From positions 103,526-167,525 of the forward strand of contig JBFMBS010000005.1 of the NCBI GenBank assembly GCA_040755055.1: DNA of 64,000 nt. The letters are read 5' to 3'. The notes below the pieces were generated by a model. That model was not told the DNA's origin, did no database searches, and was given only the letters and a program-made list of their open reading frames with translations. Both the position numbers and the translations under genes were made by a program. Of this stretch, positions 35,000 through 43,601 are shown in pieces; within the stretch, counting starts at the first letter, position 1; the number at the start of each line of letters is the position of its first letter. The DNA comes from DYJK01 sp040755055. GTDB lineage: Bacteria; Bacteroidota; Ignavibacteria; Ignavibacteriales; Melioribacteraceae.

Positions 35000-35234
35000 C
35001 CGGACGACCTCTTTTTGATTTCATATCAGCCAAACCACGTTTTAGACTTTTATTGAGTTCGGAATTATTTCGGATTTCCTCCATTTCAAACTCGTCCACA
35101 AAAACATTGTGCTCAATAAATCTTTTAACAGCAGTTTCTATAAAATTAGAGATGGGTCTATTATCTCTATCTGCTAATTTTCGAAAGACTCTATAGTTTT
35201 CTTCGCTTAACCGAAGAGTAATCGTCTTGGACAT
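34992..35234 (-). CDS. ribbon-helix-helix-type antitoxin
   Basis: An 80-residue protein beginning MSKTITLRLSEENYRVF, a ribbon-helix-helix-like strand and helix, followed by an acidic tail that would wrap the toxin. It precedes and overlaps the RelE/ParE-like toxin. A longer frame to 35450 runs through element R3 and is not supported. The ATG at 35234 has AGAGGT upstream. Confidence 0.82.
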   Translation of the reverse strand: MSKTITLRLSEENYRVFRKLADRDNRPISNFIETAVKRFIEHNVFVDEFEMEEIRNNSELNKSLKRGLADMKSKRGRPVG

Positions 35235-35385
35235 AAAAACCTCTAAGCCATTGGTTAATAAATGTGAATGTTTATAGTTTCTTTGCGTTCTAATGTATTC
35301 ATATCCGGAGAGACTTTCAACACCTTGTTTTTGAAAAGGTATAACTGTATTGTTTTTAAGCCGCCCCAGACACTCTGCATAAATT

Positions 35386-35433
35386 CTATCGAGGACTTGC
35401 CCGCTATATTTTAGGCGAGGTGGTTTTCGACAA
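35386..35433. repeat. 48-bp palindromic element R3
   Basis: Third copy with changes in both arms (CTATCGAG left, TTCGACAA right). On the minus strand it lies 13 bp after the stop of the gene at 35447 and before the toxin-antitoxin pair. TGCATAAATT flanks it on the left, as TATGC-type words flank the other copies. Confidence 0.8.
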
Positions 35434-35446
35434 CGGGGGAACAATG

Positions 35447-35956
35447 TCAATTAGAGCTTTCTTTATTTTTCAATTTATTAAAATTACTACGGGTGAGAAA
35501 TGATTGTTGATTCACAATGGAAAAGTTTTTTTCAAAATACCAGTTGCCAGCCAGATTATCGCCATCATTTTCATTGATATTTTTGTTCGATAATTTCATT
35601 TTATAAAAAAAGTATCTTAAAGACATTATTATTGTACTTAAAATAGCCAGGATCATAAGTATAAAAATTATAATTGAAAGCGTTTCCAAATCTATAACCA
35701 TAATAAAGAAATAGAGCAGAGCAAATAGAATAATACTAATAATTAAAAACCACATTGACATTTGACTAGTGGCCCTTATATCATTCTTGATAGCGTCAAT
35801 TATGCATTGATCACATAATGATATTGATAAAGGTATTCCAGAATATGTCTTTGAAGTAATGTGAGTAGCACCAAATTGATCGTGGGATTCACTTAATTTT
35901 GGATAGAATGAATATGATTTCACTCCAATTGTTTTTTTACAAATTTCGCATTTCAT
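35447..35956 (-). CDS. zinc-ribbon and two-helix membrane protein
   Basis: A 169-residue protein. It begins MKCEICKKTIG, and a second pair is in LCDQC at about residue 55, giving a CxxC...CxxC zinc ribbon. Two adjacent transmembrane helices follow (MWFLIISIILFALLYFFIMVI and LSIIIFILMILAILSTIIMSL) and then a polar tail. SD AAAGG lies 9 bp upstream of the chosen ATG. The longer frame enters R4 flanking sequence. Function unknown. Confidence 0.7.
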   Translation of the reverse strand: MKCEICKKTIGVKSYSFYPKLSESHDQFGATHITSKTYSGIPLSISLCDQCIIDAIKNDIRATSQMSMWFLIISIILFALLYFFIMVIDLETLSIIIFILMILAILSTIIMSLRYFFYKMKLSNKNINENDGDNLAGNWYFEKNFSIVNQQSFLTRSNFNKLKNKESSN

Positions 35957-36016
35957 TGTAGTTACCTTTTTTACTAAATTGTTTTTAGCTGCCGCCTCGA
36001 ACAATCCGCATAAATA

Positions 36017-36064
36017 CTGTCGAGAACTTGCCCGCTATATTTTAGGCGAGGTGGTTCTCGACAG
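36017..36064. repeat. 48-bp palindromic element R4
   Basis: Fourth copy, with perfectly matched CTGTCGAGAAC and GTTCTCGACAG arms. On the minus strand it follows the 366-residue gene by 88 bp and precedes the zinc-ribbon gene. The preceding bases on that strand include CACATAACCCGC and GCAACGCG. Confidence 0.85.
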
Positions 36065-36152
36065 CCGGGAAACTGCTACAACCAATACCAATACTCGTCA
36101 TATGTTGCAAACTTTTAACGCAGTCGCGTTGCTTTGCGGGTTATGTGCGACA

Positions 36153-37253
36153 TTAACTTTTTTTCTCTTTATCCTCTGGCAAACATAAAATTGGATCGCC
36201 ACTTGATTTAATAAATCGTAGACTTTTACTTTTTTCTAAAACAACTTTGATATTAGTACTATCCTTATTTATTGAAGATGCTTCTTCAATGTCACCTTCT
36301 TTTTTTTCTTCAGGAGGTTTTGCTCTCACTTCAATGTTATAGCCACGGTCAACTCTGTTTGCCAATTTATTCAATGAAATACGTAATGAATTTCTTAATT
36401 CATTTTCTCTTTGGCGTTCAAGTTTTACGGCGTATTTATCAAATAATTCGGGTAGTAATTTTTCAACCCCCTTTTCTATTAACTCGTTTGCGTGTTGTTC
36501 TATTCCTTTTAAATCGTCTTCAGGAACTCCATTTTCTTTCAATTCTTTATGTAACTTTTTAATCTCAAGTAAGTTTTTATAAAGAGCAAGGATTCTTTCT
36601 ACAGCAACAGCAGTGAAAGCTGCGACAGCTGGTAATGTATCGAAAAAGAATGATGGTTCGGATGATGAAATTGTTCTTAGTCGAATACCACTTCTCTTGC
36701 CAGTAACTATTTCTTCAAAGTTGCTGAATATTATATCAACCTCATTTAATTCCTTTGTAAGGTTTCCAAGAGTATTTTTTATCGCTTCTCGTGGTATTAG
36801 AACACCAACCTCACATTCACCCGGTTTTAGTATCTCCGCTTCTATTTTGATTTTTGACAACCCAGATAGAACCTGGTTAATTGATTCACTAATTTCTTTT
36901 AACTTTTCAAATATTTTCTTTAATTCATCCAGGGCTCTTGCTGGTGTAATTTGGTTTTTTGAAAATATTAATTCAATCTTACTCAATAAATTTGTACCGA
37001 AATACTCATCAAATTGTAATTCTTCAAGTGTTTTTCGCCATACTGGACTAAAATCATTACTGGGAGATTTTTTGAGAGATTCTTCTAATCGTGATAAATT
37101 ATTTGCAACTTCTCTTTGGTATGAAGGTTCATGAGGTTGACTTACTTGATTTTGTAATTGATTGATTACGTTTTGAAATAATCCAACTGTGTTTAGAGAA
37201 GATATTTCATTTTTCAATTCGATGAATATAGATTTCATTCTTTCAATGTTCAT
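36153..37253 (-). CDS. hypothetical coiled-coil protein
   Basis: A 366-residue cytoplasmic protein, mostly long amphipathic helices, with one hydrophobic stretch near residues 205-220 (TLPAVAAFTAVAVERIL) that may be a buried or membrane-active helix. The last 60 residues are Lys/Glu-rich and probably disordered. I do not recognise a domain. It is an isolated gene with R4 downstream and a 600-bp gap upstream. Accessory, possibly effector-like, but function is not inferable. Confidence 0.6.
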   Translation of the reverse strand: MNIERMKSIFIELKNEISSLNTVGLFQNVINQLQNQVSQPHEPSYQREVANNLSRLEESLKKSPSNDFSPVWRKTLEELQFDEYFGTNLLSKIELIFSKNQITPARALDELKKIFEKLKEISESINQVLSGLSKIKIEAEILKPGECEVGVLIPREAIKNTLGNLTKELNEVDIIFSNFEEIVTGKRSGIRLRTISSSEPSFFFDTLPAVAAFTAVAVERILALYKNLLEIKKLHKELKENGVPEDDLKGIEQHANELIEKGVEKLLPELFDKYAVKLERQRENELRNSLRISLNKLANRVDRGYNIEVRAKPPEEKKEGDIEEASSINKDSTNIKVVLEKSKSLRFIKSSGDPILCLPEDKEKKS

Positions 37254-37863
37254 AATAAGCCCGTAATTATTTTAGTATATAACTATTAATTATACTGCAC
37301 GTAATATATATCTGAAAAATATAGATCCACCATCGGCGGATAAATATCTATAATTTCAAAGTGAACGTGAGTGTAAATCATTGTAGTTTGTACAGATTTA
37401 TGTTTTTATAACTATATACTGTTTATCAAAACTAACAACTAATTTGGTTTGCCCCGGGATCCGGAGAGGCAGTATGTAGGTAGGGCGGAAGATTATGCAG
37501 TGTCTTCTTCATCGATATTCGCAAAGATTCATTGAGAAATTAAACTTTCAGATATTTTTTGTCAACAGAAATTTATGATGAGACGTGAAATGCAAGATGC
37601 TAGACTTGAATTAGAAAGAAATGCTAAATGTTGAATTGTAATTGATAAATTGAGATTTGTTCAGGTCAATTGCTCAGGTCTTTGGTTATCTTGTGAGAAA
37701 AGAAATTATGAATTATAAATGTTTAATTAACCTTAGACTGACAAGTTTATAATATTACTTATAACTCATAATTCATAATTTATAAATTCCCTCCCGTCTC
37801 GCGTATATAATTCCTTGTTAATTTTTCGGAAGATTTATTTACGGCTTATTATTAAACTTGCAC
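37254..37863. other. intergenic region with inverted-repeat copy 1
   Basis: About 610 bp with no supported gene. It contains the ~120-bp repeat at 37446-37566, then AT-rich sequence with several AATTATAAAT words near 37690-37790. The promoter of ada should be in the last 100 bp. Confidence 0.5.
37446..37566 (+). repeat. ~120-bp repeat, inverted copy at 46824-46945
   Basis: Begins GGTTTGCCCCGGGATCC, continues GGAGAGGCAG, then TAGGGCGGAAG, TCTTCATCGAT and ends TTTTTTGTCAA. The reverse complement of 46824-46945 matches through the whole length, near-perfect over the first 45 bp and diverging later. The two copies bracket 9.3 kb. Nature unknown. Confidence 0.8.
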
Positions 37864-38919
37864 ATGTTTAATAGAGAATTACCATCAAACGGAACGATGT
37901 ATAAGGCACTCGTGGAAAAAGATTCTTCCTATGAAGGAGTGTTTTATGTTGCAGTCAAGACAACCGGTGTATTCTGCAGACCGACATGCACAGCGCGCAA
38001 ACCGAAAGCCGAGAACGTTGAATTCTTTTCTTCTGCCGAAGAAGCAATCGATACCGGCTACAGACCGTGCAAGGTATGCAATCCTCTCGAACTGAGCGGC
38101 ACGGCACCGATGTGGGTGAGAGAATTACTGAACAGAGTAGAAAATTCATCCGGCGAAAGATGGAAGGATGATGATATAAAAAAATTAGGGTTCGAACCGA
38201 ACAGAGTTAGAAGGTGGTTCAAGAAAAATTATAACACCACTTTTATTTCGTTCATGCGTACAAAAAGATTGGGTGAAGCAGTGAATAAAATCGGTAACGG
38301 TGAAAAGGTTGCCCCGGCGGCATACACAAGCGGTTACGAATCCCTTAGCGGGTTTATCGATGCATTGAAAAATCTTACCGGCAAAGCCCCGTTGAAAAGT
38401 AAAGGTGTTGACCTACTATCGATAGAAAAAATAAATACTCCATTGGGACCAATGTTTGCGGGCGTTACCGATAAAGGTCTTTACATGCTTGAGTTTGAGG
38501 ACAGACGTATGTTAAAAACGCAGATTAAACGTGTAACGAAAATCCATGATCTTGTGCCGGTAATTCAAAAACACAAATTGATATATAAAGTAGAAGAGCA
38601 AATAGAAAAGTATTTTGAAGGAAAGCTGAAAGAATTTTCGCTTCCGCTTGTTATAAGCGGCACGGAGTTTCAAAAGAAAGTCTGGAAGGAACTCATGAAT
38701 ATTCCTTACGGGGAAACAATCAGTTATGAAGAACTTGCAAAACGCAGCGGTGATATAAAAGCTGTGCGCGCGGTCGCATCCGCAAACGGATTTAACAGTA
38801 TCGCAATTATTATTCCGTGTCACCGGGTGATAGGCAAAGACGGAAATTTACGCGGCTACGGCGGTAAAGTATGGCGCAAAAAACGATTGCTTGAGTTAGA
38901 AAAAAATTTTATTGAGTGA
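37864..38919 (+). CDS. ada: bifunctional Ada: methylphosphotriester/O6-alkylguanine-DNA methyltransferase
   Basis: Self-methylating DNA repair protein and regulator of the adaptive response. The 351-residue length fits full Ada. N-terminal zinc/acceptor domain has Cys38 and Cys42 in VFCRPTC and the second pair in RPCKVC. An AraC-type helix-turn-helix follows (LGFEPNRVRRWFKKNYNTTF), with EAVNKIGNG as a shortened second half. The C-terminal domain has PCHRVIG with the O6-alkylguanine acceptor Cys and the GYGGKVWRKKRLLELE tail. The ATG at 37864 restores E. coli Cys38 numbering. Confidence 0.94.
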   Translation: MFNRELPSNGTMYKALVEKDSSYEGVFYVAVKTTGVFCRPTCTARKPKAENVEFFSSAEEAIDTGYRPCKVCNPLELSGTAPMWVRELLNRVENSSGERWKDDDIKKLGFEPNRVRRWFKKNYNTTFISFMRTKRLGEAVNKIGNGEKVAPAAYTSGYESLSGFIDALKNLTGKAPLKSKGVDLLSIEKINTPLGPMFAGVTDKGLYMLEFEDRRMLKTQIKRVTKIHDLVPVIQKHKLIYKVEEQIEKYFEGKLKEFSLPLVISGTEFQKKVWKELMNIPYGETISYEELAKRSGDIKAVRAVASANGFNSIAIIIPCHRVIGKDGNLRGYGGKVWRKKRLLELEKNFIE

Positions 38920-38962
38920 ATTGGACATTAGTCCAACATTTGATTGTTTGAAACAACAAATT

Positions 38963-40282
38963 TCATTTCAGTAAAATCATTTTCTTGATCATTGAATATT
39001 GTCCATACCTTAATTGGTAAAAATATATGCCTGAGGCGTATCTGCCTTTGGTGAAAACGCCGCTTGGTAAAGACGCACCTTGGTGCGTCTCTACGTTAAA
39101 TTTTACAGAATATTTCCCGGGTTGTTGGTATTCATCTACGAGAGTAGCGATTTCTCTACCGAGAATATCGTAAACTTTTAATGTCGTAAAGACGACCCGC
39201 CGGGTCGTCTCTACATTTGGTAACATGTACTCAATTGTTGTGCTTGGGTTTCCGTCATAGGCGGATCGGCCTCCGGCGGAAAAAGGATTGGGATAATTTT
39301 GATAAAGCTGAAAATCGGGAGGCATTGTTTCATCATCAACCGAAGTTGTGGGTAATGTACGGAACCACAATCCATCAACTCTGCCGGCAAATAACTTATT
39401 ACCAATGATTGCCGAAGATAAAACATCAACTCCGGGTTGGTCCTCAAAAAGATTCATCGTTGTGCCGTAATCGGAGGAAGTGAACCAAAATGTTCTTTGC
39501 ACTTTTCTAAAGAAGATATAAACCGTTGAGTCATATACCGCTAATTTTGAATCGCCTATACTTCCCTTGTTATGAGCAATGAAGTGAAAAGTATTTCCGC
39601 CGTCTCTGCTCGAAAAAAGTCCGTTTGAAGCAGCAAGAAAAATTGTGTTGTTATGCATCCCCATATCAAATATGATCATATAGTTAGTCGTATCGATTAA
39701 TTGTTCGCGCCATGTAGAGGTTCCCGGTTCGTTTATATACAAAAATCCGCTTGTACCGGCACCGGCATAGAGTGTACCGTTGAAATTTTTTAAACTATAG
39801 ATAGAATACGAAACATAGAAATAGAGTCCGTCATTAAATGGAATCCATTGGTCGGGATGATTTAAATCCAGCAGAAAGATTCCGGCACCCAAAGTACCGG
39901 TGTAGATGCTATCGCCCCTTATCGCAAAGCAGCTGATTGAAAGTGAACCGAGTCCGCTTAACCCGTTATTCTTCTGTTCAAAAGTTTTACCGCCATTCAG
40001 ACTTTCGTAAATACCATGATTGTAAGTACCGACAAATATTTTGTCGTTGTGACGAATGATAGCGCTTACTGCATCGGATTCGTTGTTAATTATGCCTGAC
40101 TGAACCCAGTTTAATCCCCCATCTTCGCTGATATAAATAACACTATCACCTCCGGCAATTGCAAAGTTATTTTCCGTGTAGAGGGAAAGAATCATTGAGG
40201 ATTTCGGGATGTTATTTATTACATCCCACTGAGCGGATACTAAAATCGGGATCAATAAAAAAATTGATGTAAGGAATCTCAT
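38963..40282 (-). CDS. secreted beta-propeller-like protein with T9SS sorting domain
   Basis: A 439-residue exported protein. After the signal peptide come repeated units with Asp-box-like SxDGGxxW/F motifs (SEDGGLNW, ESLNGGKTF, SRDGGNTFHF), as in BNR/sortilin-type propellers. The C-terminal sorting domain starts QLYQNYPNPF and ends MIKKMILLK. Unusually, this domain carries three non-canonical insertions: GGRSAYDG, TTRRVVF and GASLPSGVFTKGRYA. The last two coincide with DNA palindromes at 39185-39214 and 39066-39095. Role unknown, surface display likely. Confidence 0.82.
   Translation of the reverse strand: MRFLTSIFLLIPILVSAQWDVINNIPKSSMILSLYTENNFAIAGGDSVIYISEDGGLNWVQSGIINNESDAVSAIIRHNDKIFVGTYNHGIYESLNGGKTFEQKNNGLSGLGSLSISCFAIRGDSIYTGTLGAGIFLLDLNHPDQWIPFNDGLYFYVSYSIYSLKNFNGTLYAGAGTSGFLYINEPGTSTWREQLIDTTNYMIIFDMGMHNNTIFLAASNGLFSSRDGGNTFHFIAHNKGSIGDSKLAVYDSTVYIFFRKVQRTFWFTSSDYGTTMNLFEDQPGVDVLSSAIIGNKLFAGRVDGLWFRTLPTTSVDDETMPPDFQLYQNYPNPFSAGGRSAYDGNPSTTIEYMLPNVETTRRVVFTTLKVYDILGREIATLVDEYQQPGKYSVKFNVETHQGASLPSGVFTKGRYASGIYFYQLRYGQYSMIKKMILLK
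39066..39095. repeat. palindrome inside coding sequence (X1)
   Basis: GGTAAAGACGCACC and GGTGCGTCTCTAC form a stem with AGACGCACC/GGTGCGTCT perfectly paired. It shares its outer frame (GTAAAGACG...CGTCTCTAC) with X2 at 39185. It is read in frame by the T9SS gene. Confidence 0.75.
39185..39214. repeat. palindrome inside coding sequence (X2)
   Basis: GTAAAGACGACCC and GGGTCGTCTCTAC with AGACGACCC/GGGTCGTCT perfectly paired. Same outer frame as X1 but a different core, as in two members of one hairpin family. It adds residues inside the T9SS sorting domain. Confidence 0.75.
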
Positions 40283-40448
40283 AATTATCTTTCTTGAATT
40301 ATAAACCCGGGATTAATTTAGCTACAAGAGGAATTCAACTTTCGAATTTTCCGCTCTAAATATACGAACAAATTATACTTAATGAATTTTCGGAGATCTT
40401 TTTATTACACAGAGAGACACAAAGTTTACCGCTGTTTTATAGAGGAAA

Positions 40449-40486
40449 CTCAACGAGCGAAGTGGGTTGCGGCGAGGAGGTTCATT
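40449..40486 (+). repeat. GC-rich dispersed repeat, copy D (right end only)
   Basis: Contains CTCAACGAGCGAAGTGGG and GTTGCGGCGAGGAGGTTCAT, the right end of copies A and B with two changes. The left part is missing. It lies 70 bp from the stop of the minus-strand Rieske gene. Confidence 0.75.
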
Positions 40487-40556
40487 TAATTGTTGATAGA
40501 CGGGTAAGCAGCTCAGCTTCGCCGGCTCTTTATAAAAATATATTTCTCAATAAAGA

Positions 40557-40976
40557 TTATGAAAATACTCTCAGCATAGTTCCATTCAAGGAAGTGTTGT
40601 ATCTTTTCAAAGGGCTCGCTGCCGGTCCGTTAATAACAGTTCCGTCTGTTTTGAAATTAGAACCGTGGTTGGGGCAATGCATTCTGCTCTGGCTATGCTC
40701 GTACTGGACGGTTGTTCCTTGATGTGTACACACTTGTGAAAGTGCAGCAAAAGTATTTGTACCGGTGCGCGCAATTATAAGTCCGTCTTTGTAAACCGAG
40801 CCGCCGGTATTCTGCAATGCTGTGTATGGTGATTGAGAAATATCAATTGTAAAATCCACATTCTGGGGAGGTGCAGCCGGGTTATTCTCGTCGCCGTAGC
40901 AAGAGGCGAGGTAACATGAAGCGCATACAAATGCAGCGCTCTTGGATAGATTTATTATAAATTCCTTGCGGTCCAC
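40557..40976 (-). CDS. Rieske [2Fe-2S] protein, exported
   Basis: A 139-residue protein with both Rieske boxes: CTHQGTT (Cys-x-His) and CPNHGS (Cys-x-x-His), spaced 16 residues as usual. The N-terminus KEFIINLSKSAAFVCASCYLASC is hydrophobic and cysteine-containing, and suggests an exported, possibly lipid-anchored protein (Tat-type twin Arg is not present). The fold is that of small ferredoxin-like Rieske proteins. Electron partner unknown. Confidence 0.88.
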   Translation of the reverse strand: MDRKEFIINLSKSAAFVCASCYLASCYGDENNPAAPPQNVDFTIDISQSPYTALQNTGGSVYKDGLIIARTGTNTFAALSQVCTHQGTTVQYEHSQSRMHCPNHGSNFKTDGTVINGPAASPLKRYNTSLNGTMLRVFS

Positions 40977-41126
40977 GTTTTTCCCTTTCGTTAGATTGCC
41001 GGTTGTGAATATGATGAATGATAATGAAAAAAACAGCAGAAAAATTTTGTATTAATTAAAGATGAGATTGTCCGGGATCTCGGGAGTATTTACTAAATGT
41101 GAGAGCATTATAGAATCATTTTTACG

Positions 41127-41339
41127 TAACCAGTTGTGTGAATTAAAAAATCAAAGCTTGGATGCTGTTCCACAAAAATAATTGCGGGCAAGTGAAACAG
41201 TTCATAAAACGAAGATTGCTTTTATTAACCCACGGCTTAAGCCGTGGGTTAATGTATAAAAGAAAAGAAATGAAACCGTTTCACTTGTCCGACATCGTTT
41301 AGGCGGAACGGTTTATAAATTAATCCACACAACTGGTTA
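41127..41339. mobile_element. MITE-like palindromic element 1
   Basis: Terminal inverted repeats TAACCAGTTGTGTG and CACACAACTGGTTA (about 20 bp with one mismatch) bound 213 bp. Inside are nested arms CAAGTGAAAC and GTTTCACTTG, and a central perfect hairpin AACCCACGGCTT/AAGCCGTGGGTT. There is no coding content. It fills most of the 40977-41361 gap upstream of the Rieske gene. A degraded relative is at 33.24-33.40 kb. Confidence 0.75.
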
Positions 41340-41361
41340 AAAACCAATTAATTTTTTGCTG

Positions 41362-43500
41362 TTAATACTTCTTCACCGATTTAACTTCCTCTTCACTTGC
41401 CGGTTTGAAGCTGATTGCACAGCCGCCGCTTTCTGCCAGTTTAAGTTTTAGTTCCGTTTTATCTTTTACAAGATATTTTTTAATCTCGTATGACTCCGGA
41501 TTTTTTTCCCAGTGTGCATCTTTTGCATCGGCATAAATAGTTGCAACGTACCATTGTTTCGGATTCAAGAAGCCGAGTTTAATTTTTGTCTCGCGTGCAT
41601 TCTCATCCGTAATAGAACCGAGATACCATTCTTCTTTTCCTTTCGCTTTACGTGCAATCGTAATATAATCGCCGGGCTCTGCTTCTAAAATCTTTGTATC
41701 GTCCCAATCAACTGCTACATCTTTAATGAATTGAAAAGCGTCGAGATGTTTTTCATAATTCTCCGGGTAATCGGCAGCCATTTGCAACGGGCTGTACATT
41801 GTAACATAGAGCGCAAGCTGTTTAACAAGTGTTGTGTGTACTTGCTCTTTACGATCCGGGAAATAAGAACTCATTTTTATCCGGAAGATTCCGGGTGTGT
41901 AATCCATTGGTCCGCCCATTAAGCGAGTAAACGGAAGAATAGTTTCGTGCTCGGGTGAATTGCCCTGACTCCAGGCGTTGAATTCATTTCCGCGTGCAGC
42001 TTCGCATGCAAGCCAATTGGGATATGTTCTGTGTAAACCGGTCGGACGTACCGGCTCGTGTGCATCAAGCATAATTTTATTCTTAGCCGTCTCTTCCGCA
42101 ACATGTACATAATGATTTACCATCCATTGCCCGTCGTGGAATTCACCGCGGGGAATTATTCTTCCAACATAACCGGTTTTAACCGCATCATATCCGTACT
42201 TCTTCATGAAGCGGTATGCTTCATCCATTCTTCTTTCATAGTTTGTTGCAGATGCAGAAGTTTCGTGGTGCATAATTAATTTTACACCTTTCTGTTCGCA
42301 ATACTTTTGAAGTTCCGCTACATCAAAATCCGGGTAAGGTGTAACGAAATCAAAAACTTCTTCTTTCCATTGTCCAAACCAATCTTCCCATCCGATGTTC
42401 CAGCCTTCGACGAGTACCGCATCAAAACCATGCTGAGCGGCAAAATCGATGTAAAATTTTGTGCGTTCGGTTGTAGCACCGTGTCTTCCGTTCGGTGTTA
42501 AATTTTTCCAATCGGTTAGATCTAATTTTACATTTCTAACGTCTGCATAACTCCATGTAGCCGTACCGACGTGCATTTCCCACCAGATACCAAGATACTT
42601 TGTTGGTTTAATCCAGCTTGTGTCTTCAATTTTTGAAGGTTCGTTCAGATTCAGAATTAATTTTGATGCAAGAATATCTTCTGCTTTTTCACAAGCGATG
42701 ATTGTGCGCCATGGAGTATTGTGCGGTGTCTGCATATAAGCTTTGTTTCCAACTGCATCGGGTACAAGGTGTGAAGTAAGTACAAATGTTTTTTGATCTA
42801 TCACAAGATTCATAGCCGGGTAATTTACCAGCGCAGCTTCATGAATATTGATGTAGAGTCCATCGTCAGTTTTCATCATTAACGGTGTTTGTACCGCATT
42901 TTTACCGATAACTGTTTTTGCGGTTATCTCATCAACATTTTTACCAAAGGTAGCGTCAACTTCGCTCAGTTTGGTTGTTGTGTAAAAGTATTCGTTGGTA
43001 TCATAATCGCCCGGCATCCAGAATGCTTTGTGATCGCCGGTTAGATTGAACTCGGTAAGTTCATTTGAAAGGACGAAGTAGTTTATATTCTCTTGCAAAG
43101 GAAATTCATAACGGAATCCAAGTCCGTCGTTAAAGAGCCGGAAACGAATTACGATATATCTATTTTTTTCTGCGGATTGTGTTAAAGTTACGGCGAGTTC
43201 GCGGTAGTTATTCCTGATTTCTTTTACTTCGCCCCATACCGGCTGCCAGGTATCATCAATAAGAGTTGTATCAACTTTTGAAATTTCAAATCCTTTCGTA
43301 AAACCGCTTCCGTTTTTTACTTCGATACCGAGTTTGCTTGTTTCGATTACATACTTAGTCCCGAGCATCAATTCATAAACCGGTGTGCCTTCATTTGTTA
43401 GTTGGAACTTGAGCGTAAGTTTTCCATCGGGAGATTTAATTGTTTGTGCGGTTGCAACGCTTAACATAAATGCCAGCATAATGAGTATTCCTTTTTTCAT
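41362..43500 (-). CDS. GH97 alpha-glucosidase/alpha-galactosidase
   Basis: A 712-residue exported glycoside hydrolase, signal peptide ending SVATAQ. An N-terminal beta-supersandwich (about 20-275) precedes the TIM barrel with WWEMHVGTATWSY, FDAVLVEGWNIGWEDWFGQW, LIMHHETSAS, MLDAHEPVRPTGLHRTYPNW and ARGNEFNAW, and a C-terminal beta domain ends at about 700. These match family GH97 (SusB). The acidic residues in these loops look intact. Substrate preference was not determined. Probably periplasmic. Confidence 0.92.
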   Translation of the reverse strand: MKKGILIMLAFMLSVATAQTIKSPDGKLTLKFQLTNEGTPVYELMLGTKYVIETSKLGIEVKNGSGFTKGFEISKVDTTLIDDTWQPVWGEVKEIRNNYRELAVTLTQSAEKNRYIVIRFRLFNDGLGFRYEFPLQENINYFVLSNELTEFNLTGDHKAFWMPGDYDTNEYFYTTTKLSEVDATFGKNVDEITAKTVIGKNAVQTPLMMKTDDGLYINIHEAALVNYPAMNLVIDQKTFVLTSHLVPDAVGNKAYMQTPHNTPWRTIIACEKAEDILASKLILNLNEPSKIEDTSWIKPTKYLGIWWEMHVGTATWSYADVRNVKLDLTDWKNLTPNGRHGATTERTKFYIDFAAQHGFDAVLVEGWNIGWEDWFGQWKEEVFDFVTPYPDFDVAELQKYCEQKGVKLIMHHETSASATNYERRMDEAYRFMKKYGYDAVKTGYVGRIIPRGEFHDGQWMVNHYVHVAEETAKNKIMLDAHEPVRPTGLHRTYPNWLACEAARGNEFNAWSQGNSPEHETILPFTRLMGGPMDYTPGIFRIKMSSYFPDRKEQVHTTLVKQLALYVTMYSPLQMAADYPENYEKHLDAFQFIKDVAVDWDDTKILEAEPGDYITIARKAKGKEEWYLGSITDENARETKIKLGFLNPKQWYVATIYADAKDAHWEKNPESYEIKKYLVKDKTELKLKLAESGGCAISFKPASEEEVKSVKKY

Positions 43501-43601
43501 ATTCGTTCTGCTCCGTTTTCTTGCTGATCTGTTGAGAGAAATTATAGTTGTGCAAAACTACGCAAAGAAATTCTTTTTTTGAAAGGGGTGAGCGGCTGTT
43601 T

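Noticed and set aside
35235..35450. N-terminal extension of the antitoxin
   Set aside because: Reads through palindrome R3; the antitoxin fold begins at MSKTITLRL with its own SD.
31483..36064. CRISPR array interpretation of the repeated 48-bp elements
   Set aside because: Copies are 0.6-2 kb apart with whole genes between them, are palindromic, and no cas gene is present.
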